48,839 nt of DNA, taken from NCBI GenBank assembly GCA_016792625.1, contig JAEUKK010000177.1:1-48839 (forward strand). Direction: 5' to 3'. A program made the position numbers and the translations under genes. Source of the stretch: Deltaproteobacteria bacterium. Its GTDB lineage: Bacteria > Myxococcota_A > UBA796 > UBA2385. Positions 7,948-16,775 of the stretch are shown here, piece after piece; position 1 is the first letter of the stretch; every line of letters starts with the position of its first letter. The notes under the pieces were generated by a model that saw only the letters and a list, made by a program, of their open reading frames with translations, made no database searches and had not been told where the DNA came from.

Positions 7948-10083
7948 ATGGGCGGCGTGCAGCTTCAGATGGTGGGCTTGAACCCGGGCGCGGGGTCGAG
8001 CGAAGAGGTCGCCGCCGCCGCGCGCATGGTGGCGCTCACCGCGGCCCTCACCCGCCATGGGCACCTGTACCACGCGCTGAACGCCCCAGAGATCAGCGAT
8101 CTCGAGTACGACGCGCTGCTGCGCGAGCTCGAGCAGCTCGAGGCCCGGTGGCCCGCCCACAAGCAGCCCGACAGCCCGACCTCTCGGGTCGGCGCGCCGC
8201 CGATCGCTGAGCTGGTGCCCTTTCCGCACCGCGTGCCGATGTTGTCCCTCGGCAACGTCTTTTCGCGTGAAGACCTCGGCGATTGGGTCGAGAAGCGCGA
8301 CGAGAAGGGCAAGGTCCGCGGCGGGCTGATGAGCGCGCTCGACCGGCCCGCCGACGCGCCCGCGCTCCAGTTCTCGGTCGAGCCGAAGCTCGACGGCCTC
8401 GCCATCGAGCTTGTGTATGAGGGGGGCCTCCTGGTCGGCGCGGGCACCCGCGGTGACGGCAGCGTCGGCGAAGACGTGCTGCACACCATGCGCACGGTGC
8501 GATCCGTGCCGCTGCGCCTGGGCGAAGGCGCCCCGCCCTACCTCAGCGTGCGCGGCGAGGTGCTGTTCGACCTCGCCGGCTTTGAGCAGATGAACGAGCA
8601 GCGCGTCATCGCCGGCGAAAAGCCCTTCGAGAACCCCCGCAACGCCGCGGCGGGCACGGTCCGCCAGCTCGACCCCGGCCCGGCCAGCCAGCGCCCGCTG
8701 CTCTTCTTCGCGCACTCGGCGGGCGAGGGGCTCGCCGCGCCCACCCACAGCGCGCTGCTGGCCCAGCTGCGGGGCCTCGGCTTCGCGGTGAACCCGCGCA
8801 ACCGGGTCTGCGCCGGCGTCGACGAGGTCTGGGCCGCCATCGAGGCGCTGGGCGCCGAGCGCGGCAGCCTGCCCTACGAGATTGACGGCGTGGTCATCAA
8901 GGTCGACGATATGGCCCTGCAAGACGAGCTGGGCTTCCTCACCCGCAGCCCGCGCTGGGCCGTGGCCTACAAGTACCCGGCGGCCCGCGCGCGCACGGTG
9001 CTCGAGCGGGTCGACTTCAGCGTCGGCCGCAGCGGGGTGGTCACGCCGGTCGCGGTGCTCGCGCCGGTGCGGGTGGGCGGCGTCACCGTCCGCAACGCGA
9101 CGCTCCACAACGAGCAGCAGATGCGGAACAAGCCCGAGTTCCTCGGCGGGCTGCGGGTCGGCGACCTCGTCGAGATCTACCGGGCGGGCGACGTGATCCC
9201 CCGGGTCGACGCGGTGGTGGATCAGCCCGGCCGTGCCGATCTCGCGCTGGTGGCCTTCCCGGCCTGCTGCCCGGTCTGTGAGACCCCGCTCGACCGCGAA
9301 GAGAACCCCGACGAGCTCGACAAGATTACCTGGCGCTGCCCCAACCGCCTCGGCTGTCGCGCGCAGCGCGAAGCGGCGCTCCAGCACTTCGCCGGCCGCC
9401 TCGCCATGGACATCGAGGGCCTCGGCGAGAAGCTCGTGCGCCAGCTCGTCGAACGGGGCCTAGTCGAGCACCCCAGCGGGCTCTACCACCTCAGCGTCGG
9501 CACCCTACAAGACCTCGACCGCATGGGGCAAAAGAGCGCGCAGAACATCATCGCGGCCATCGAGGCGAGCAAGGCGCGGCCCCTGGCTCGGGCCTTGTTC
9601 GCGCTGGGCATCCCCCTGGTCGGCGAGTCCACCGCCCGCGACCTCGCCCGGCACTTTGGTGGCCTCGACGCGCTGCAGGCCGCTGACGAGGCCGCGCTGC
9701 TCGCGGTCGACGGCGTCGGCAAAGACGTGGCGCGCAGCGTGCTCCACTTCTTCGCCGATGAGGGGCACCAGGCAGAGATCGCGGCCCTGCGCGCCGCGGG
9801 GGTGGCCTTCGCGCCCGAGGCGCGCGCCGCGGCCCCCACCGAGGGGCCCTTCGTCGGCAAGACCGTCGTGCTGACCGGCACTCTGCCCACCTTGTCGCGC
9901 CAGCAGGCGACCGCCCTGCTCGAAGGCGCGGGGGCCAAGGTCAGCGGCTCGGTGAGCAAGAAGACGAACTTCGTGCTGGCTGGCGCAGACGCGGGCTCCA
10001 AGCTCGAGAAAGCGCAGGAGCTCAAGGTCCCCGTCATCGACGAGGCCGAGCTGCGCCGGCTGCTCGGCCTCGACCCGGCATGA
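7948..10083 (+). CDS. ligA: NAD-dependent DNA ligase
   Basis: Seals nicks between Okazaki fragments and in repair, using NAD+ to adenylate a lysine. The 711 residues cover the whole family architecture: the Ia domain (about 25-80, with YHALNAPEISDLEYDALLREL), the nucleotidyltransferase domain with adenylated Lys147 in EPKLDGLAI, GTRGDGSVGEDV, the OB fold, a four-Cys zinc finger (about 440-473: CPVC ... CPNRLGC), helix-hairpin-helix repeats (IEGLGEKLVRQL, FGGLDALQAADEAALLAVDGVG) and a C-terminal BRCT domain (about 633-711). The ATG has an AGGGG stretch upstream; an in-frame ATG at 7969 is possible. Its stop overlaps the acylphosphatase start in ATGA. Expected to be essential. Confidence 0.97.
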   Translation: MGGVQLQMVGLNPGAGSSEEVAAAARMVALTAALTRHGHLYHALNAPEISDLEYDALLRELEQLEARWPAHKQPDSPTSRVGAPPIAELVPFPHRVPMLSLGNVFSREDLGDWVEKRDEKGKVRGGLMSALDRPADAPALQFSVEPKLDGLAIELVYEGGLLVGAGTRGDGSVGEDVLHTMRTVRSVPLRLGEGAPPYLSVRGEVLFDLAGFEQMNEQRVIAGEKPFENPRNAAAGTVRQLDPGPASQRPLLFFAHSAGEGLAAPTHSALLAQLRGLGFAVNPRNRVCAGVDEVWAAIEALGAERGSLPYEIDGVVIKVDDMALQDELGFLTRSPRWAVAYKYPAARARTVLERVDFSVGRSGVVTPVAVLAPVRVGGVTVRNATLHNEQQMRNKPEFLGGLRVGDLVEIYRAGDVIPRVDAVVDQPGRADLALVAFPACCPVCETPLDREENPDELDKITWRCPNRLGCRAQREAALQHFAGRLAMDIEGLGEKLVRQLVERGLVEHPSGLYHLSVGTLQDLDRMGQKSAQNIIAAIEASKARPLARALFALGIPLVGESTARDLARHFGGLDALQAADEAALLAVDGVGKDVARSVLHFFADEGHQAEIAALRAAGVAFAPEARAAAPTEGPFVGKTVVLTGTLPTLSRQQATALLEGAGAKVSGSVSKKTNFVLAGADAGSKLEKAQELKVPVIDEAELRRLLGLDPA

Positions 10084-10367
10084 GCGCGGGGATCCGCGCC
10101 CACGCGCTGATCTCGGGGCGGGTGCAGGGCGTGTACTACCGGGCGAGCGCCGCAGAGCAGGCCGCCGCCCTCGGGCTGGCCGGCTGGGTCCGCAACCTGC
10201 GGGACGGTCGGGTCGAGCTGGTCGCCGAGGGGCCGCCCGCCGCGGTCGAGGCCCTGCTGGTCTGGTGCGCCCAGGGCCCCGCGCACGCCCGGGTGGTGGG
10301 GGTCGAGGTCGAGCGTGACCTGCCGGCGGGCCTGTCTGGGCCCTTTGTGGTGCGCCCCAGCGCTTGA
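10080..10367 (+). CDS. acyP: Acylphosphatase
   Basis: A 95-residue enzyme hydrolysing acyl phosphates such as acetyl phosphate or 1,3-bisphosphoglycerate to carboxylate and phosphate. The phosphate-binding loop GRVQGVYYR (residues 13-21, catalytic Arg21) and the second signature with catalytic Asn39 (GWVRNLRDGRVELVAEG) are intact. YYR replaces the more common GFR or FFR ending of the first signature, which is tolerated in the family. Translation overlaps ligA by four bases, so the two are co-translated. It ends 19 bases from the convergent tRNA methyltransferase gene, so the two transcripts may overlap. Confidence 0.95.
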   Translation: MSAGIRAHALISGRVQGVYYRASAAEQAAALGLAGWVRNLRDGRVELVAEGPPAAVEALLVWCAQGPAHARVVGVEVERDLPAGLSGPFVVRPSA

Positions 10368-10386
10368 CGCGCGGGCGGGCCGTCGC

Positions 10387-11145
10387 TCAGCGCGCGGCCG
10401 GGCGCCGCTCCCAGGCGTTGCGCAGGGCCTTGGCCATCGCCCGCAACGCGCCCGCCTCGTTGGGATCGGCGTCAAGGCCGCCCAAGAGGCGAAAGAGCGT
10501 ACCTTGGGCCTGCTCGTCGCTGTGGCTGCGCAGGTAGTCGGTCTCGCGCAGCAGGCTGATCGCGTCGGTCACCAGCCCGGCCCGCAGGCCCGCGGGCAAG
10601 CGGCGGCGGGCGGGCGGCGCCGGCGCGTCGACGGTCGGATCGAGGCCCAAGAGCCACGCGCCGATCACCGAGGCGGCCGTGCTCAGGTTGAGGCTTGCGT
10701 GCGCGCCGGTCGGCAGGCGGAGGAGCACATCGCAGAGGCGCAGGTCCTCGGTGGACAGGCCCGTGTCCTCGGGGCCGAAGAGGATGGCCAGCTCGCCCTC
10801 TTCGGCGTGCAGGCGGTGCACCAGCTCGACGGGGCCGAGGACCGGCCAGCCAAAGCGCCGCTCGCGGGCCGTGGTGCCGACCACGAAGGCCGCCCCCTCC
10901 AGCGCAGCGGGCACGTCGGCGACGATGTGCGCGCGGTCGATGACCGCGTGCGCGTTGGGCGCCATCCAGCGGGCGAGGTCGGGATCGAAGGCAGGTGGGT
11001 CGACGAGCCAGAGCCCGCCGCCGAGGCCATGATTGGCGATGGCCCGCGCCACACCGCCGACGTTGCCCGGGGAGCGGGGCCGGACCAGCACGACCCGGAC
11101 GCGGCGGCAGAGGCGCTCGGCCGCGCTGGGCGTGGGATCAGCCAA
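10387..11145 (-). CDS. trmJ: TrmJ-like tRNA 2'-O-methyltransferase (SpoU/SPOUT)
   Basis: Predicted S-adenosylmethionine-dependent methylation of ribose 32 in the tRNA anticodon loop. The knotted SPOUT motifs are clear: VRPRSPGNVGGVARAIANHG (21-40, motif 1), ILFGPEDTGLS (121-131, motif 2) and the cofactor loop SLNLSTAASVIG (151-162, motif 3). The C-terminal helical extension (LLRETDYLRSHS ... RAMAKALRNAWERR) is typical of TrmJ rather than other SpoU proteins; total length is 252. The start codon is TTG at 11145, overlapping the stop of the upstream Hsp70-like gene by eight bases; no good Shine-Dalgarno is visible, so translational coupling is likely. Target position is inferred from family resemblance. 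Confidence 0.83.
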   Translation of the reverse strand: MADPTPSAAERLCRRVRVVLVRPRSPGNVGGVARAIANHGLGGGLWLVDPPAFDPDLARWMAPNAHAVIDRAHIVADVPAALEGAAFVVGTTARERRFGWPVLGPVELVHRLHAEEGELAILFGPEDTGLSTEDLRLCDVLLRLPTGAHASLNLSTAASVIGAWLLGLDPTVDAPAPPARRRLPAGLRAGLVTDAISLLRETDYLRSHSDEQAQGTLFRLLGGLDADPNEAGALRAMAKALRNAWERRPAAR

Positions 11146-12976
11146 TGCCGAAGAAGGCCAAGAAGCGCTGCCAGAGGGTCTTCTTGGGCGCGTTGGGGAG
11201 CTCGGGCTCGGGCGGCGGGTAGCCGGGCAGGGGCGCGGGGATCTCGACCGGCGCGGCCGGGGGCCCGTTCTTGGCCAGCGAAGGCGCGGTCGCCGGGGCT
11301 GGGGTCAGGTCGGTGCGCGGCTCGGGGATGGCCTGCTCAGCGCCCTCTTCTTCGCCGCCGATGTCTTGCATCAACGAGGACAGCGGCATCGAGAAGGGCG
11401 AGAGCGGCTTGGGCTTGGCGTCGGGGGCCGCCTCTTCGGGCTCGGGCTTCTTCTTGGGCTTGGTCTGGTTCAGCTTGAGCGTGGACTCGACCGTCTGGTT
11501 GGTCTCTTTGTCCCGCGCGGTCAGGTTGAGGATGCCCTCGGAGTCGATGAAGAAGTTGACCTCGATCTGCACCTCGCCCTTGGGCGCCGGCCGGATCTTG
11601 CTGAACACAAAGGTGCCCAGCAGCTCGTTCTCGCTGACCATGCGGCTCTCGCCCTGGTAGATGCGCAGCAAGATTGAGCGCTGGTTGGTCTTGCTCGTGG
11701 TCAGGGTGCGGGTCTTGTTGGCGGGCAGGCGCTCGTTCTTCTGGAAGAGCACGTGCATCGAGCCATCGACCTTGCTGATGCCGATGGGGATGGGGAGCAC
11801 GTCGAGCAGCGAGACATCGGAGGTGGTGCCGCCGGACAGGCTGTGCGCCATGATCGCCGCGCCGATGCCCACTGCCTCGTCGGGGTGCACACCTTTGCTC
11901 GGCGGCTTGCCCATGAAGTCAGCGACCAGCTGCTGGACCAGGGGCATGCGCGACTGACCGCCGACCAACAAGACCTCTTGGATCTCGTCTTTGGTCGTGC
12001 CGGCGTGGCTGAAGATGCGCTCGCAGGTGGCCAGCGTGCGCTCGACCAGGTCGCGGGTCAGCGACTCGAGCAGGCCGCGGGTGATCTCCATGTCGATGTC
12101 GATCGGACCGGCTTCGGTGCGCGCGACGTAGGGGATCTGGATGCGGGTGGTGCTGCGGGTCGAGAGCTCGATCTTGGCGGTCTCGGCCGCGTCGCGGATG
12201 CGCTGGATCGCGACCCGATCCCAGCTGAGATCGACGCCGTGCGTCTCGTAAAAGGTCTCGAGCACGTGCTTCATGAGCCGGCGGTCGAAGTCGACGCCGC
12301 CCAAGAAGGTGTCGCCGCCGGTCGCGATGACCTCGAAGACCCGGTCAGCGATGTCGATGATCGAGATGTCGAAGGTGCCGCCGCCGAGGTCATAGACAGC
12401 GATGCGCTGGCTGAGGTTCTTGCCCAGGCCATAGGCCAGCGCGGCGGCGGTGGGCTCGTTGAGGATGCGCAGGACCTTGAGGCCGGCCATCTTGCCGGCG
12501 TTGCGCACGGCCTGGCGCTGGCGGTCGTTGAAGTAGGCCGGGACGGTGATGACCGCCTGCTCGACATCTTCGGTGAGCGACTCTTCGGCCACCTCTTTGA
12601 TCTTCGACAGGATGGCCGCCGAGATCTGCTCGAGGGTGAAGACCTCGCCCTTGACCTTGATGAGGACCTCGTTGTTCTCACCCTCCAACATCTCGTAGGT
12701 GAAGACCTGCTTGACGTTCTCGATGGTCTTGCTGTGAAAGTTTCGCCCGATCAGGCGCTTGGACGCCATGACCGTGTTTTGCGGGTTGAGCTGGGCCTGC
12801 CGCTTGGCGTCGACGCCGACCAGCTGGTTGCCCTTGTCGTCGATCGCGAAGACCGACGGGATGGTCGAGCCGCCGCCCTTGTACGTGATCACCCGCGGCC
12901 GGCCGCCGTCCATGACCGCGGCGCAGGAGTTGGTGGTCCCAAGATCGATGCCGATCGCTCTGGGCTGCTTGGCCAT
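11138..12976 (-). CDS. Divergent Hsp70 (DnaK-like) lacking the helical lid
   Basis: The 612-residue protein has a complete Hsp70 nucleotide-binding domain: IGIDLGTTNSC (8-18), VITVPAYFNDRQRQA, ILNEPTAAALAYG, YDLGGGTFDIS and LVGGQSRMP. A beta substrate-binding domain follows (about 390-505), but the linker and its start diverge (DVSLLDVLPIPIGI rather than DVTPLSLGI). Instead of the alpha-helical lid there is a Pro/Glu/Lys-rich tail from about residue 505, ending in the aromatic-hydrophobic segment KKTLWQRFLAFFGIG. This suggests weaker substrate closure and a tail that binds a membrane or a partner. It is a paralogue, not the housekeeping DnaK, which lies at 19888-21867. Its own promoter is listed separately; trmJ follows with an 8-base overlap. 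Confidence 0.88.
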   Translation of the reverse strand: MAKQPRAIGIDLGTTNSCAAVMDGGRPRVITYKGGGSTIPSVFAIDDKGNQLVGVDAKRQAQLNPQNTVMASKRLIGRNFHSKTIENVKQVFTYEMLEGENNEVLIKVKGEVFTLEQISAAILSKIKEVAEESLTEDVEQAVITVPAYFNDRQRQAVRNAGKMAGLKVLRILNEPTAAALAYGLGKNLSQRIAVYDLGGGTFDISIIDIADRVFEVIATGGDTFLGGVDFDRRLMKHVLETFYETHGVDLSWDRVAIQRIRDAAETAKIELSTRSTTRIQIPYVARTEAGPIDIDMEITRGLLESLTRDLVERTLATCERIFSHAGTTKDEIQEVLLVGGQSRMPLVQQLVADFMGKPPSKGVHPDEAVGIGAAIMAHSLSGGTTSDVSLLDVLPIPIGISKVDGSMHVLFQKNERLPANKTRTLTTSKTNQRSILLRIYQGESRMVSENELLGTFVFSKIRPAPKGEVQIEVNFFIDSEGILNLTARDKETNQTVESTLKLNQTKPKKKPEPEEAAPDAKPKPLSPFSMPLSSLMQDIGGEEEGAEQAIPEPRTDLTPAPATAPSLAKNGPPAAPVEIPAPLPGYPPPEPELPNAPKKTLWQRFLAFFGIG

Positions 12977-13033
12977 TGCCTGCTCACCGACATTGAGGAG
13001 ATATTGACTCTTGCGGAGACCGCGCGGAGATGT

Positions 13034-13063
13034 GTTCTACCACGCGGGGCGAAGCGGCGTCAA
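13034..13063 (-). promoter_or_regulatory. Sigma-70-like promoter for the Hsp70 paralogue and trmJ
   Basis: On the minus strand TTGACG (13063-13058) is followed after 18 bases by TAGAAC (13039-13034), in the 153-base gap between the CorC-like gene and the Hsp70-like start at 12976. The gap also contains a perfect 12-base palindrome, TGCAGCGCTGCA, at 13079-13090, just upstream of the -35, which could be an operator. No CIRCE-type inverted repeat is present. Confidence 0.5.
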
Positions 13064-13129
13064 ATCAGACGACGAGAATGCAGCGCTGCACGGTAAAGCC
13101 GAAAGGCCCGCACCGCCGAGCGAGCCTGG

Positions 13130-14347
13130 TCAGCGGTCGCGCCGCACCCGCACCTCGATGATCGCCCGCTCCGTCGCCTTCATCACCGTGAGCGTACAAC
13201 GGCCGACCGTCATCTGCTCGCCCGCGGACGGGACCCGTCCCAGGACCGACAATAGGAAGCCGGCCAGCGTCTCGAAGTCGCCATCGGGGAGGGTCAGGCC
13301 CGCGGCGGTCTCTAGGTGCTCGCGCTCGGCGCGCCCAGCGGCCAGCCACTCGCGCTCGCCGGTGCGGCGCACCAGCGCGTCGGGCCGATCCGACTCATCC
13401 TCGATCTCGCCCACCAGCTCCTCGAGCACGTCCTCGATGGTGATGAGGCCCACCGCTCCGCCATACTCGTCGACCGCAACGGCCATGCGCTGCTTTTGGC
13501 GGCGCATCTCGACCAGGAGCTGGTCGATCCGCTTGGACTCGGGCACGAAGAGCGCCGGGCGCAGCAGGCTCGACACAGGCTCGGTCCACACCGGGGCGGC
13601 GATGATGTCCTGGTGGAGGACGATCCCGATGATGTCGTCGACCCGGTCGCGGTAGACGGGCATCCGGCTGTGGCCGCTCTCCGCCATCCGCCGCGCGGCC
13701 TCGGTCAAGCTCGCCGTGCTGGACAGGGCCGTGACCTCGATCAGCGGCACCATGGCGTCCTCGACGGTGCCCTGGTTGAACGAGAGCACCCGCGAGAGCA
13801 AGCGGCGGTCCTCGGGGCTGAGGTCGGCCGACTTGGCCCCGTCGAGCAGCAGCTGCAGCTCGCGCCGGCTCAGCCCGCGCTCGGCGTGGCCGTCCCCGCC
13901 GGCGAGCTGGCTCAGCCGGTCGAGCACCCAGAGCACCGGCCGCAGCACCACGCTCACCGGGTAGAGCGGCAGCGCGACGATCGGCGCGAGGCGGTTGGCG
14001 TGGTGCTGGTAGAGCGCCTTGGGCACCATCTCGCCGAAGGTGAGGGTCAGCGGCACGACGAAGGCGGCGGCGGCGGCGGCGGGCAGGCCCAGCCGGCCGG
14101 TGACCAGGGTCGCGACCAGGGTCGAGGCCGAGATCGCGCTCAGGTTCGTGCCGACCAGGCAGGTGCCCAAGGCCCAGGCGGGCTTGGCGAGCAGCTTGAG
14201 CGCCAGCTGGGCGCCCACGCTGCCTGCGTCGGCCTTCTCGCGCATCAGCATGCGGTCCGAGCTCACCAGCGCGATCTCGCTGCCCGAGAAGAAGCCCTCC
14301 AAAAAGACGCAGAGCGCGAACAAGAGGCCGAGGGTGAGGTCGCTCAT
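13130..14347 (-). CDS. CNNM/CorC (HlyC-like) membrane protein, DUF21-CBS-CorC_C
   Basis: A 405-residue inner-membrane protein of the family that includes CorB/CorC, YfjD and CNNM Mg2+ transporters; older names call it a haemolysin. The N-terminal DUF21 domain (about 1-150) has three to four hydrophobic segments and the conserved FLEGFFSGSEIALVSSDR start and GEMVPKALY loop. A CBS pair follows (about 190-310: DAMVPLIEVTALSS, HSRMPVYRDRVDDIIGIV, AVAVDEYGGAVGLITIEDVLEELVGEI). The C-terminal CorC/transporter-associated domain begins near AGLTLPDGDFETLAGFLLS. Its ATG overlaps the upstream paralogue's stop in ATGA. Divalent-cation efflux is the likely role, but substrate is not established here. Confidence 0.88.
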   Translation of the reverse strand: MSDLTLGLLFALCVFLEGFFSGSEIALVSSDRMLMREKADAGSVGAQLALKLLAKPAWALGTCLVGTNLSAISASTLVATLVTGRLGLPAAAAAAFVVPLTLTFGEMVPKALYQHHANRLAPIVALPLYPVSVVLRPVLWVLDRLSQLAGGDGHAERGLSRRELQLLLDGAKSADLSPEDRRLLSRVLSFNQGTVEDAMVPLIEVTALSSTASLTEAARRMAESGHSRMPVYRDRVDDIIGIVLHQDIIAAPVWTEPVSSLLRPALFVPESKRIDQLLVEMRRQKQRMAVAVDEYGGAVGLITIEDVLEELVGEIEDESDRPDALVRRTGEREWLAAGRAEREHLETAAGLTLPDGDFETLAGFLLSVLGRVPSAGEQMTVGRCTLTVMKATERAIIEVRVRRDR

Positions 14348-15699
14348 CGCGCCGCGCCCCCCGCGTCGGGCTGCTCACCCTTGCGCAGCGGTCGTACGCT
14401 GACCTCGGTCACCCGCCGGTCCTCGACGCCTGAGACGACGAACATCAGGCCCTCGTAGGGCACCTCGGTGCCCTTCTCCGGCAGACCGCCCACCTGATCG
14501 AGGATGAAGCCGCCGACGGTGTTGTAGTCGCCGTCGGGCAGCTTGATCCCGAAGCGCTGCTCGAAGTCCTCGGCGTCCATGCCCGCCCAGACGCTAAAGA
14601 CGTCGGCGCCCAGCGAGGTGACCTCCGGGTCCTCTTGGTCGGTCTCGTCGAGCAGATCACCGACCAGCTCCGAGAGCAGGTCGTCGAGGGTGACGAGCCC
14701 GACGACGTTCCCGTGCTCGTCCACCACGACGCTCATGTGAAAGCGCTCACTGCGGAAGTCGTGCAGCATGTCGGCGGCGGTCTTGGTGGTCGGCACGAAG
14801 CGGGCGGGCAGGAGCAGGCGCTGCAGCTCGCGCGGGGTCGGCGGCGGGCGCTCGCCGGCGTGAATGGCCTGCAGCACCGGCAGCAGCGACTTGACCACAA
14901 GAATGCCCACGATGTTGTCGGGCTTGTTCTGCCAGACCGGCCAGCGGGAGAGGCCCTCGGAGCGCACCTGCTCGAGGATGTCCTCCCAGCGGTCATGCAG
15001 GCGCAGCGTCTTCATGTCGAGGCGCGGCGTCATGCAGCGGTTGACCGTCAGGCCGCCGAAGTCGAAGGCCTTGTGCAGCAGCTCGGACTCGGACTGGGCG
15101 ATGCTGCCGCTGGCGATGCCCTCGTCGATGAGGGCGCGCAGGTGGGCCTCGCGCAGCTCGGCCTCGCGCGGGGCCGCCGAGCCGCCGGTCAGGCGCAGGG
15201 CGAGATCGGCGATGCCGGTCAGCACCCAGCGCACCGGGGTCACGATGAGGCCGAAGAGGCGCAGGGGAGGGGCCACGAGGGTCGCTGCCCTGCGGTTGTG
15301 CCGCATGGCGAAGACCTTGGGCATGATCTCGCCCATCAACAGCAGCACGGGCGGCAGCACGACGAGGTTGAGCCAAGGCCACTGCGGGGCCAGGGTCAAC
15401 ATCAGGCCCGCCATCACCGAGCTGAGCGTGATGTTGACCGTCTCGTTGCCGATGAGCAGGGTGGCTAGGGTCGCCCGCGGCGATGAGAGCAGCGCCTCTA
15501 CCCGCTGGTTTCCCGCCTCGGTCAAGGCGCGGCGATCCATGGGCTGCAAGCTGAACAGCGCGGTCTCGGACGCGCTGAAGAAGGCCGAGCAGCACAACAA
15601 CAGCACGACGGCGATCGCGCCCTGCAGGGGAGGGGTGGGCGTGGCCGCGCCGCCGACCGCGCCGACGACCAGCGGCAAAAGGTGGGGGAGGTTCAGCAT
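14344..15699 (-). CDS. Second CNNM/CorC (HlyC-like) membrane protein
   Basis: A 451-residue paralogue of the next gene with the same order: short hydrophobic N-terminal segment, DUF21 with AFFSASETALFSLQPMDRR and GEIMPKVFAMRHNRRA, a CBS pair (MTPRLDMKTLRLHD, WPVWQNKPDNIVGILV, SVVVDEHGNVVGLVTLDDLLSELVGD) and a C-terminal CorC domain (GIKLPDGDYNTVGGFILDQVGGLPEKG). The polar C-terminal tail differs from its neighbour. It overlaps the end of thiL by seven bases and the start of the next gene by four, so the pair is co-translated and could form a heterodimer, since family members work as dimers through their CBS domains. That pairing is inference. Confidence 0.88.
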   Translation of the reverse strand: MLNLPHLLPLVVGAVGGAATPTPPLQGAIAVVLLLCCSAFFSASETALFSLQPMDRRALTEAGNQRVEALLSSPRATLATLLIGNETVNITLSSVMAGLMLTLAPQWPWLNLVVLPPVLLLMGEIMPKVFAMRHNRRAATLVAPPLRLFGLIVTPVRWVLTGIADLALRLTGGSAAPREAELREAHLRALIDEGIASGSIAQSESELLHKAFDFGGLTVNRCMTPRLDMKTLRLHDRWEDILEQVRSEGLSRWPVWQNKPDNIVGILVVKSLLPVLQAIHAGERPPPTPRELQRLLLPARFVPTTKTAADMLHDFRSERFHMSVVVDEHGNVVGLVTLDDLLSELVGDLLDETDQEDPEVTSLGADVFSVWAGMDAEDFEQRFGIKLPDGDYNTVGGFILDQVGGLPEKGTEVPYEGLMFVVSGVEDRRVTEVSVRPLRKGEQPDAGGAAR

Positions 15700-16709
15700 G
15701 GCGCCCCCGCGGACGCCGCCGCGGACGGCGGCGCGGCCGACCCGGGGAAGTGCGCGAAGAGCGGCGCGGGCCAGGCCCCGCCGTCGAGCAAGACCTCTGG
15801 ATCATCGACCAGCGCGCCGATCACGGTGAGGTGCTCGCCGTGGGCCGCGGCCAGCGCCTGGGCCGCGGGCAACGCGTCGGGGGCGAGGCTGAGCAGCAGG
15901 CCGTAGTCCTCACCAAAAGCGGTCGCCCAGGCGAGGCCGGTCGACCCGGCGGGCAGGCTGGGGGCCAAGGGGAGGGCCGCGGCGGAGACCCGCGCGCCCA
16001 GGCCGCTCGCCGCGCATAGGCGGGAGAGGTCGCGTGCGAGGCCATCCGACAGATCCATCATGGCGTGCACGCCGTCAATCCCAGCGAGGTCGGCGCCCAG
16101 CCCCACCGGCGGGCGGGGCCGCCGCAGCCAAGCCGCCTCTGGGTCGGCCCCGTAGAAGCCGGCCGCCGCGGCGCCCAGCTGCCCCGTGAGGGCGAGCAGG
16201 TCGCCAGCTTGGCCATCGCTGCGGCGCAGGGCGCGCCCGTGGGCCAAGCGCCCGCCCATCGAGATCGACGCGACCACCGGCCCCGGCGAGGCGGTGGTGT
16301 CGCCGCCGACCAGCCGGACACCGAGCGCGGCGCAGGCCTCGTGCAAGCCGAGCGCGAAGTTGTCGACCCAGCCGGGCGCGACCCCCCGCGGCAAGGCGAG
16401 GGAGAGGGTCATCCACGCGGGGCGGGCGCCGGTCGCGCCCAGATCACTCGCGTTGACCATCACGGCCTTAAAGCCCACGTCTGCGGGGCTCAGGCGCGCG
16501 TCGAAGTGCACACCCTCGACCAGCATGTCGGCGCCGATGGCGGTGCCGTCGGCGAGGATGGCGATGTCGTCGCCGACATCGAGCAGCGGCGCGGGCCCGA
16601 CGCGGGGGCGCCCGCGCAAGAGGGCGGCGATGTGGAGGTCTTCACGGTCCGCCGGCGGGGAGCGCCACGAGGGGGGCTCCGCGTCGGCCGGCATTGGTCG
16701 GTCGGGCAT
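15693..16709 (-). CDS. thiL: Thiamine-monophosphate kinase
   Basis: Phosphorylates thiamine monophosphate to thiamine pyrophosphate, the last step of cofactor synthesis. The 338 residues fit the PurM/AIRS-related family. Visible are the metal-binding DVGDDIAIL (44-52), the substrate loop ADMLVEGVHF, VNASDLGATGARP, LVGGDTTASP and the C-terminal MDLSDGLARDLSRLC and GEDYGLLL segments. The N-terminal Pro-rich stretch is slightly longer than usual, and an in-frame ATG at 16694 is an alternative start. It lies 66 bases after the periplasmic binding protein and overlaps the CorC-like gene by seven bases. No other thiamine gene is nearby, so placement in this operon is not functional clustering. Confidence 0.93.
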   Translation of the reverse strand: MPDRPMPADAEPPSWRSPPADREDLHIAALLRGRPRVGPAPLLDVGDDIAILADGTAIGADMLVEGVHFDARLSPADVGFKAVMVNASDLGATGARPAWMTLSLALPRGVAPGWVDNFALGLHEACAALGVRLVGGDTTASPGPVVASISMGGRLAHGRALRRSDGQAGDLLALTGQLGAAAAGFYGADPEAAWLRRPRPPVGLGADLAGIDGVHAMMDLSDGLARDLSRLCAASGLGARVSAAALPLAPSLPAGSTGLAWATAFGEDYGLLLSLAPDALPAAQALAAAHGEHLTVIGALVDDPEVLLDGGAWPAPLFAHFPGSAAPPSAAASAGAPC

Positions 16710-16775
16710 GGTCGCGAGGGGGTGGAGGGGAGGCGCTCGGTCGGCCCGGCAGATCCGGGGATGAGCGGGGTGCGC

